Assembly: GCA_020025095.1 (NCBI GenBank) | Contig: JAHHSS010000090.1 | Location: 1 to 5,769 of the forward strand | Origin: Peptostreptococcus sp. | Lineage (GTDB): Bacteria; Bacillota; Clostridia; Peptostreptococcales; Peptostreptococcaceae | Direction of reading: 5' to 3' | DNA length: 5,769 nucleotides | Shown: positions 1 through 4,961 of the stretch, piece by piece | Numbering within the stretch: the stretch's first letter is position 1 | How the letters are laid out: every line of letters starts with the position of its first letter | Program-made: the position numbers and the translations under genes | The notes under the pieces: model-generated | Databases searched by the model: none | Told to the model about the DNA's origin: nothing | The model's input: only the letters and a program-made list of their open reading frames with translations

Positions 1-30
1 CAATATAAAAATGTAGTAGAAGGTGATTAG
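1..30 (+). CDS. possible 3' end of an upstream gene
   Basis: Frame 1 is open from the left edge and ends at the TAG at 28-30, one base before the TTG proposed as the aconitase start. The last residues would be QYKNVVEGD. The other two forward frames are closed within the first 16 bases. Tight packing against the aconitase gene, whose ribosome binding site would lie inside this tail, fits an upstream operon member. Citrate synthase is the natural candidate because citrate synthase, aconitase and isocitrate dehydrogenase are often adjacent in bacteria, but nine residues cannot identify a family. A nine-codon open frame can also arise by chance, so this could equally be untranslated leader. Confidence 0.3.
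   Translation, partial: QYKNVVEGD
18..27 (+). promoter_or_regulatory. ribosome binding site that sets the aconitase start
   Basis: AGAAGGTGAT contains AGGTGAT (21-27), which matches the 3' half of the full Shine-Dalgarno sequence AAGGAGGTGAT. It ends four bases before the TTG at 32, a normal distance for this part of the anti-SD pairing. The only other in-frame candidate, GTG at 23, lies inside this motif and has no SD of its own. This site therefore favours TTG at 32. Confidence 0.75.
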
Positions 31-31
31 A

Positions 32-1963
32 TTGGGAAAAAATATCGTTGAAAAGATTTTATTAAATCATATTGTTGAAGGGGAACTTAAAGAAGGTAAT
101 AGAGTAGGAATAAGAATAGATAGAACTTTAACTCAAGATTCAACTGGGACTATGGCATATCTTCAGCTTGAGGCAATGGGAATAGATAGAGTAAAGACTA
201 AAAAATCTGTTGCATATATAGACCATAATATGTTACAACAAGGATTTGAAAATGCAGATGACCATAAATTTATTCAAACAATAGCCAATAAATATGGAAT
301 TTATTTTTCAAGACCAGGAAATGGAATTTGCCATCAAGTAAATCTAGAAAGATTTTCAGTACCAGGTGAAACACTTTTAGGATCAGACAGTCATACTCCA
401 ACTGCTGGAGGTGTAGGAATGTTAGCCATTGGGGCTGGTGGGCTTGATGTTGCACTTGCTATGGCAGGAGAAGCATACTATATTAAAGTGCCTAAAGTAG
501 TAAAGGTAGAACTGAAAGGTAAACTGTCTAAGATGGTTTCTTCAAAGGATATAATCCTAGAAGTCTTAAAAAGAGAAACGGTAAAAGGCGGGGTTGGAAA
601 AGTATACGAATATGCTGGAGAAGGTGTTGCATATCTTTCTGTTCCACAGAGAGCGACTATAACCAATATGGGGGCAGAGTTAGGGGCAACAACATCTATC
701 TTTCCGAGTGATGAAAAAACAAAAGAGTTTTTTATTGCACAAAATCGATTGGATGATTGGAAGGAATTAAGTGCAGATGAAGACGCAAAATACGATGATA
801 TTATAGAAATTGATTTAAGTAAATTAGAACCTATGGTAGCAGCACCACATAGTCCGGATAATATAAAAACTTGTAGAGAAGAAGGAAAAATAAAAATAGA
901 CCAGGTGGCAATTGGTAGTTGTACAAATTCTTCTTATGAAGACCTGATGAAAGTTTCAAAAATACTTAAAGGAAGAAAAGTTGCAGATAATGTAAGTCTA
1001 GTAATAGCGCCTGGTTCTAGACAAGTTATGGAAATGATAGCCAGAAATGGTGCTTTGGCAGATATTATCAGTTCTGGTGCAAGAATACTTGAAAACTCAT
1101 GCGGGCCGTGTATAGGAATGGGGCAATCCCCAGGGACAGATGCGGTAAGTATTAGAACTTTTAATAGAAATTTCTATGGAAGAAGTGGAACTAATTCAGC
1201 AAAAGTATATTTAACTAGTCCAGAAGTCGCGGCTGTCAGTGCGGTTTATGGCTGTCTTATGGATCCTAGAGATGCTGAATTTGACATTGATTTTAACGAT
1301 ATATCAACAGATAGCTTTATTATAGACGATAGCATGATAATAAGTCCTGCACAAGATTCATCAAAAGTTGAAATAGTAAGAGGGCCTAATATAAAACCCT
1401 TCCCTCTTAATACTAAACTGACTGATATTATTTCTGGGAAAGTGATTATAAAGACGGTAGATAATATTACAACAGACCATATAATGCCTTCAAATGCTAA
1501 GTTGCTTCCTTATAGAAGTAATATTCCTTATCTTTCACAGTTCTGTTTTAGCACAATCGATGAAGATTTTGCTAATAGGGCAATGGAAAATAAAGGTGGT
1601 TTTATAGTAGCAGGAGAAAACTATGGACAAGGCTCATCAAGAGAACATGCAGCACTAGCACCATTATACTTAGGAATAAAGGGTGTTATAGCGAAGAGCT
1701 TTGCTAGAATACATAAGGCAAACTTGATAAATAGTGGTATATTGCCTATGGAGTTTGAAAATCCAGATGATTATGCAAAAATAGAGCAGATGGATGAATT
1801 AAAATTAGAAGATATCATTATAGGATTAAAAAAATCTAGAATAAAGGTAACTGATACAAAAAAAGGTTTTGAATTCTATGTAAAAGCACAGTTTAGCAAG
1901 GAAGAAGTTGAGATGCTTTTAGCGGGTGGAAGGTTAAACGCTATAAAAGAAAAATCAAAATAA
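32..1963 (+). CDS. aconitate hydratase (aconitase), Aquifex-type
   Basis: Cytoplasmic [4Fe-4S] enzyme that interconverts citrate and isocitrate through cis-aconitate. Numbered from TTG 32 the protein has 643 residues, normal for the compact single-chain aconitases of anaerobes and about 250 shorter than the AcnA/IRP type. The N-terminus then reads MGKNIVEKIL, as in relatives. Visible family motifs are TLTQD (32-36), DHN (64-66) and SDSHTPT (118-124). The three cluster cysteines are C297 in GSCTNSS and C357 and C360 in NSCGPCIG. The C-terminal swivel domain (about 470-600) carries DNITTDHIMPS near 477, GSSREHA (534-540, catalytic Ser/Arg region) and KSFARIH (555-561). Nothing looks truncated or frameshifted. 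It is followed after 41 bases, with no terminator, by isocitrate dehydrogenase, so both are probably co-transcribed. The operon promoter lies outside the window. LeuC or homoaconitase is unlikely because the swivel domain is fused and the identity pattern is aconitase throughout. Confidence 0.96.
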   Translation: MGKNIVEKILLNHIVEGELKEGNRVGIRIDRTLTQDSTGTMAYLQLEAMGIDRVKTKKSVAYIDHNMLQQGFENADDHKFIQTIANKYGIYFSRPGNGICHQVNLERFSVPGETLLGSDSHTPTAGGVGMLAIGAGGLDVALAMAGEAYYIKVPKVVKVELKGKLSKMVSSKDIILEVLKRETVKGGVGKVYEYAGEGVAYLSVPQRATITNMGAELGATTSIFPSDEKTKEFFIAQNRLDDWKELSADEDAKYDDIIEIDLSKLEPMVAAPHSPDNIKTCREEGKIKIDQVAIGSCTNSSYEDLMKVSKILKGRKVADNVSLVIAPGSRQVMEMIARNGALADIISSGARILENSCGPCIGMGQSPGTDAVSIRTFNRNFYGRSGTNSAKVYLTSPEVAAVSAVYGCLMDPRDAEFDIDFNDISTDSFIIDDSMIISPAQDSSKVEIVRGPNIKPFPLNTKLTDIISGKVIIKTVDNITTDHIMPSNAKLLPYRSNIPYLSQFCFSTIDEDFANRAMENKGGFIVAGENYGQGSSREHAALAPLYLGIKGVIAKSFARIHKANLINSGILPMEFENPDDYAKIEQMDELKLEDIIIGLKKSRIKVTDTKKGFEFYVKAQFSKEEVEMLLAGGRLNAIKEKSK

Positions 1964-2004
1964 AAAGTCTAATTTAAGTCGAAAATAAAGAAATTGGAGG
2001 TTCT

Positions 2005-3048
2005 ATGTATAATATAACATTAATTCCAGGAGATGGAATAGGCAAAGAAGTTACAGATGCTATGAAAAAAGTAGTAGAAGCCGCCGGAGTAAATATAGTC
2101 TGGGATGAGGTAGAAGCAGGAGAAAAGGTTATTGAAAAATATGCTACACCCCTACCTGATTATGTAATAGATAGTATCAAGAAAAACAAAATAGCAATAA
2201 AAGGTCCAGTAACTACACCAGTAGGAAAGGGATTTAGAAGTGTTAATGTGGCACTTAGAAAAGCTCTAGATTTATATGCAAATGTAAGACCAGTAAAAAC
2301 TTTTGAAGGAATAAAATCTAGATACGATAATATAGATTTAACTATAATAAGAGAAAACACAGAGGGACTTTATTCAGGTATAGAACATTCAGTAGGTGAT
2401 TTTGCTGGGGAAAGCATAAAGATAATAACTAAAGAAGCAAGCGATAGAATAGTTGATTTTGCTTGTAAATACTTAAAAAACAATGATTATAAGAGATTAT
2501 CATGTGTACATAAAGCAAATATAATGAAAATTTCTGATGGCTTGTTTTTAAGAGAATTTTACGAAATATGCTCAAAGAATGGAATAGAAAAAAGCAAAGC
2601 TTCTGATAAGGATAAAGAAATCTATGCAGATGATGTAATTGTTGACGCAGCGGCTATGAATCTGGTACTAAATCCAGAACAGTTTGATGTAATGGTAATG
2701 CCAAATTTATATGGAGATATCCTGTCAGATCTTTGTGCTGGACTTGTAGGTGGACTTGGGATTATACCGAGTGCAAATATAGGTAAAGATTATGCTGTTT
2801 TTGAGGCGGTTCACGGAAGTGCTCCTCAAATAGCAGGGAAAAATATAGCAAACCCTACAGCTATAATACAGTCAGCAATAATGATGCTTAGATATATGGG
2901 AGAAAATAAACCAGCTGATTTGATAGAAGATTGTTTAAAAGAAGTGTTTATAGAGGGGAAAATTTTAACAGAGGATTTAGGTGGAAATGCAAAAACAGAC
3001 GAATTTTCAGAAGAATTATGTAGAAAAATAAAACTTAAAAGAGCCTAA
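2005..3048 (+). CDS. icd: isocitrate dehydrogenase, probably NAD-dependent
   Basis: Oxidatively decarboxylates isocitrate to 2-oxoglutarate in the cytoplasm, using the product of the aconitase upstream. The 347-residue length matches the short NAD-type beta-decarboxylating dehydrogenases rather than the roughly 415-residue E. coli enzyme. Motifs in order: IPGDGIG near the N-terminus; substrate segment RSVNVALR (78-85), whose Ser79 and Asn81 are isocitrate-type residues rather than 3-isopropylmalate-type; YANVRP (91-96); RENTEGLYSG (116-125) with the active-site Tyr123; VHKANIMK with catalytic Lys170; metal-binding Asp214, Asp238 and Asp242; and the cofactor loop HGSAPQIAGKN (270-280). Gln275-Ile276 replaces the usual Asp-Ile of NAD enzymes and is not the Lys-Tyr of NADP enzymes, so the cofactor is inferred. 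ATG 2005 has a GGAGG at 1996-2000, four bases upstream. A hairpin terminator follows 15 bases after the stop. Homoisocitrate dehydrogenase is a less likely alternative given Ser79/Asn81 and the aconitase neighbour. Confidence 0.94.
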   Translation: MYNITLIPGDGIGKEVTDAMKKVVEAAGVNIVWDEVEAGEKVIEKYATPLPDYVIDSIKKNKIAIKGPVTTPVGKGFRSVNVALRKALDLYANVRPVKTFEGIKSRYDNIDLTIIRENTEGLYSGIEHSVGDFAGESIKIITKEASDRIVDFACKYLKNNDYKRLSCVHKANIMKISDGLFLREFYEICSKNGIEKSKASDKDKEIYADDVIVDAAAMNLVLNPEQFDVMVMPNLYGDILSDLCAGLVGGLGIIPSANIGKDYAVFEAVHGSAPQIAGKNIANPTAIIQSAIMMLRYMGENKPADLIEDCLKEVFIEGKILTEDLGGNAKTDEFSEELCRKIKLKRA

Positions 3049-3063
3049 TCAATCACTAAAATA

Positions 3064-3108
3064 TATAGGTACTATATCTCAATTGGGATATAGCACCTAT
3101 AATTTTTT
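3064..3108 (+). terminator. rho-independent terminator after isocitrate dehydrogenase
   Basis: The arm ATAGGT (3065-3070) pairs with ACCTAT (3095-3100). After one A-C mismatch, CTATATC (3072-3078) pairs with GATATAG (3087-3093). A T-G and a C-G pair then close an AATT loop (3081-3084). The stem is followed by a run of six T at 3103-3108. It sits just after the isocitrate dehydrogenase stop and should end the aconitase operon transcript. Confidence 0.92.
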
Positions 3109-3130
3109 ATAAAATTTCAAATAAAAAATT
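3101..3130. repeat. 10-base inverted repeat overlapping the terminator T-run
   Basis: AATTTTTTAT (3101-3110) is exactly inverted as ATAAAAAATT (3121-3130), with a 10-base spacer. The left arm includes the T-run of the upstream terminator. All paired bases are A or T, so an RNA hairpin would be weak, and the repeat may simply reflect base composition. It belongs to a non-coding stretch (3049-3360) in which I see no open reading frame worth calling. Confidence 0.5.
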
Positions 3131-3133
3131 AGT

Positions 3134-3178
3134 TACTAAATTTATATATTATAGGGATATAATAATATAAATTTAGTA
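3134..3178. repeat. long A/T-rich imperfect palindrome
   Basis: TACTAAATTTATAT (3134-3147) is the exact reverse complement of 3165-3178. After a single unpaired base at 3164, six more pairs (3148-3153 with 3158-3163) close a GGGA loop at 3154-3157, giving 20 pairs in 45 bases. No T-run follows on the + strand, so it is not a standard terminator in that direction. On the - strand an A/T stretch with six T follows it, but no minus-strand gene exists here to terminate. Possible roles are a protein-binding site or a transcript-stabilising hairpin. The function is unknown. Confidence 0.6.
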
Positions 3179-3279
3179 TAAAAGAAATAATAACATATAG
3201 AGATAAAAGATTATACAAGCTTTTATATATAGAAAAAAACAATAGTTAAACTTAATGTGTCTTAAAAATTATATAAATA

Positions 3280-3308
3280 TTGAAATAATTTTTTTTATTG
3301 CTTATAAT
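3280..3308 (+). promoter_or_regulatory. vegetative (sigma-A) promoter for the glycosyltransferase gene
   Basis: TTGAAA (3280-3285) and a perfect TATAAT (3303-3308) are separated by exactly 17 bases. The spacer contains eight consecutive T. Transcription would start near 3315, leaving a leader of about 46 bases before the ATG at 3361. It lies downstream of the operon terminator and next to a single gene, so it probably drives that gene independently. Confidence 0.8.
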
Positions 3309-3360
3309 TTAGTTAATAAAAATAATCTATATTTATAGAGGAATATTTTGGAGGGAATAT

Positions 3361-4587
3361 ATGAACATTCTACATGTGAGTGCTCAAAAACCTGATTCTA
3401 CTGGGAGTGGAATATATATGAGTGGAATTATCAAAGGTATGCAAAAGCTTGGAAATAAACAGGTTTTAGTTGCAGGGATAGATATTGAAGATAACGTTGA
3501 AAATATAGAAAATAAGTTTGATAATAAGGTGGAGTTTTTTCCTGTAATATACAATTCTAAAGAACTTGATTTCAATGTTCCAGGAATGAGTGATAATATG
3601 CCTTATCCCAGCACTAGATATAGAGATATGTCCTACTCTATGGCAGAAAAAATGAAAAAGGCTATAATTGCTTCCTTAAAAGAGGCAGTTAGAAATTTTG
3701 AACCGGATGTTATAGTGTGTCATCATCTTTATTTTTCTACATCAATAGTCAGAGAGCTATTTCCAGATAAAAAAGTAGTTGCAATCAGCCACGGAACTTG
3801 TCTAAGACAAATAAGAAGTATAGATTTTAAAAAGGACTATATATTAGATAATGTAAAAAAACTTGATAGGATATACGCTCTTCATAATGAGCAAAAAAAA
3901 ATAATAGCCAATATTTTTGGAATTAATAATGAGAAAATAGAAGTTTTAGGAAGTGGATATGATAGTTCAGTTTTTTATAACAAAAAATACAAGAAAGAAG
4001 GGTCTGTAAAAATATCGTATGCGGGCAAACTTTCTTACAGCAAAGGGCTACTTCCATTTATAGATGCTTTAGATAGCTTAGATTATGATAAAAATACTAT
4101 AAAGATAGTCTTTGCTGGAGATGGAAGTATTGAAGAAGAAAAAAATACTATTATCAAAAAAGCTAATAACTGTAAATACGAAATTGATTTTATAGGTAGA
4201 GTTGATCAATTCAGATTATGTGAGGAACTTAACAAATCAGATATATTTGTTCTACCATCATATTATGAGGGACTGCCTTTAGTTCTTTTAGAGGCTATGT
4301 CTTGTGGAAACTATATTATATCTACGGATGTAGACGGAGTAGAAGAGTGGCTTGGTGATAGAATAAAAAATAGTGGTTTAATTGAGTATGTGAGCCTGCC
4401 GAAAATGAAAGCAGTATCAATACCTTATGAAGAGGAGTTGGATGCTTTTAAAAATAGGTTGAAATACGCAATTGAAAAGGCAGTTGATTTTAGAATAAAA
4501 AATAGAGATAAATCTTTAAATATTGAAAATTTATCTTGGGATGGATTGGCAAAATCACTTTTAGGAAGCCTTGAAAAAGCAATATAG
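3361..4587 (+). CDS. GT4-family glycosyltransferase (GT-B fold)
   Basis: Predicted cytoplasmic, retaining glycosyltransferase of 408 residues that moves a sugar from a nucleotide-sugar donor to an unidentified acceptor. The N-terminal acceptor domain begins MNILHVSAQKPDSTGSG, with the glycine-rich turn typical of GT-B enzymes. It then carries an unusual GMSDNMPYPSTR segment (75-86), a HHLYFST stretch (121-127) and SHGTCLR (143-149). The C-terminal donor domain starts around 218 with YAGKLSYSKG (220-229), where Lys223 and Lys228 occupy the phosphate-binding R/K positions. It continues to the signature E-x7-E (Glu303 and Glu311 in EGLPLVLLE) and a STDVDGVEEWL segment. No signal peptide or transmembrane helix is seen. 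ATG 3361 has GGAGG at 3350-3354, six bases upstream. It has its own promoter and no sugar-nucleotide, flippase or polymerase genes beside it, so the pathway cannot be inferred. Family assignment is firm; substrate is unknown. Confidence 0.9.
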   Translation: MNILHVSAQKPDSTGSGIYMSGIIKGMQKLGNKQVLVAGIDIEDNVENIENKFDNKVEFFPVIYNSKELDFNVPGMSDNMPYPSTRYRDMSYSMAEKMKKAIIASLKEAVRNFEPDVIVCHHLYFSTSIVRELFPDKKVVAISHGTCLRQIRSIDFKKDYILDNVKKLDRIYALHNEQKKIIANIFGINNEKIEVLGSGYDSSVFYNKKYKKEGSVKISYAGKLSYSKGLLPFIDALDSLDYDKNTIKIVFAGDGSIEEEKNTIIKKANNCKYEIDFIGRVDQFRLCEELNKSDIFVLPSYYEGLPLVLLEAMSCGNYIISTDVDGVEEWLGDRIKNSGLIEYVSLPKMKAVSIPYEEELDAFKNRLKYAIEKAVDFRIKNRDKSLNIENLSWDGLAKSLLGSLEKAI

Positions 4588-4616
4588 ACAACTTTCTATT
4601 TTGATAATTATTTTAA

Positions 4617-4652
4617 TTGACTATTGAAAAAAATATATATAATGTATATAAA
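4617..4652 (+). promoter_or_regulatory. candidate overlapping promoters for the small membrane gene
   Basis: Two readings overlap. TTGAAA (4624-4629) and TATAAA (4647-4652) have an ideal 17-base spacer. TTGACT (4617-4622) and TATAAT (4638-4643) have better hexamers but only a 15-base spacer. I see no convincing terminator between the glycosyltransferase stop at 4587 and here, so read-through from that gene is also possible. The sequence is very A/T-rich, which raises the chance of false matches. Confidence 0.45.
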
Positions 4653-4670
4653 TACAAAGAAGATGCTCAC

Positions 4671-4715
4671 ATGGAAGAACTAGTTAAAGCAAAAATCATA
4701 TTATATTTGCATTAA
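4671..4715 (+). CDS. possible 14-aa leader ORF
   Basis: ATG 4671 opens a frame encoding MEELVKAKIILYLH and stops at TAA 4713-4715. The stop overlaps the start of the AAGGAG ribosome binding site (4714-4719) of the next gene, a layout that could couple translation or act as a leader peptide. The upstream SD is weak (AAAGAAG at 4656-4662, eight bases before the ATG). The peptide has no runs of a single amino acid that would suggest classical attenuation. A frame this short can easily occur by chance. Confidence 0.2.
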   Translation: MEELVKAKIILYLH

Positions 4716-4719
4716 GGAG
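4714..4719 (+). promoter_or_regulatory. ribosome binding site deciding the small protein start
   Basis: AAGGAG lies nine bases before ATG 4729. The upstream in-frame TTG at 4720 immediately follows this motif with no spacer, so it cannot be the start served by it. The protein is therefore 64 residues, beginning MKKIDK. Confidence 0.75.
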
Positions 4720-4728
4720 TTGGTATAT

Positions 4729-4923
4729 ATGAAAAAAATTGATAAAGCTTCTTTTATAAAGGGAATAATACTTCTTGTGGTATTAGCGTGTTTTGTATAC
4801 ATTTTTTATTTTTCTAATTTAGAAATAGATAGTTCTAAGAAAAGTCTTTTTTTCATAATTTTTGCCATTTTATTTGCTGGAGCTTGTAACTTGCCTATTA
4901 TATATAAAAGGAGAAAAAAATAA
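4729..4923 (+). CDS. small two-helix membrane protein, unknown function
   Basis: A 64-residue protein that I do not recognise. Two strongly hydrophobic segments (about 12-29 and 40-58) flank a short polar loop (about 30-39, containing Glu32, Asp34, Lys37 and Lys38). The N-terminus is basic (Lys2, Lys3, Lys6, Lys11) and the C-terminus ends in YKRRKK. By the positive-inside rule this predicts a helical hairpin with both ends in the cytoplasm and the loop outside. Each helix holds one cysteine (Cys21, Cys53). The start is ATG 4729, chosen on SD spacing. The stop is 38 bases before the next gene with no terminator between them, so the two are probably co-transcribed and may act together. It could be a small structural or regulatory membrane peptide; nothing in the sequence shows which. 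Confidence 0.7.
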   Translation: MKKIDKASFIKGIILLVVLACFVYIFYFSNLEIDSSKKSLFFIIFAILFAGACNLPIIYKRRKK

Positions 4924-4961
4924 GTATAAGAAAATAAATCTCTAATATAAAAGGAGACGTA

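Noticed and set aside
270..666. Minus-strand open frames at 270-455 and 478-666
   Set aside because: Both lie wholly inside the aconitase gene, have no ribosome binding site or recognisable domain, and give low-complexity hydrophobic translations typical of antisense shadows.
2160..2360. Minus-strand open frame of 66 codons
   Set aside because: It is antisense to the conserved substrate-binding region of isocitrate dehydrogenase and shows no family features or expression signals of its own.
32..3048. Aconitase and dehydrogenase pair as a leucine or lysine (homoaconitase) pathway
   Set aside because: The aconitase is a single chain with a fused swivel domain, and the dehydrogenase has the isocitrate-type Ser79 and Asn81. 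Separate LeuC/LeuD-like subunits and isopropylmalate-type residues are absent.
3049..3360. Riboswitch, T-box or small RNA gene in the long intergenic region
   Set aside because: Beyond the terminator, two A/T-rich inverted repeats and the promoter, I see no conserved aptamer core, T-box sequence or GC-rich structured element. The leader after the promoter is only about 46 bases.
3384..3575. Minus-strand open frame of 63 codons
   Set aside because: It is antisense to the N-terminal domain of the glycosyltransferase, with no promoter or ribosome binding site on that strand.
4588..4616. Terminator after the glycosyltransferase gene
   Set aside because: Only very short A/T inverted repeats are present, without a stable stem followed by a T-run.
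4729..4923. The small membrane protein as a lipoprotein (VLAC at residues 18-21)
   Set aside because: Leu before Ala-Cys does not fit the usual lipobox, and the hydrophobic segment continues past the cysteine to about residue 29, so an ordinary transmembrane helix fits better.
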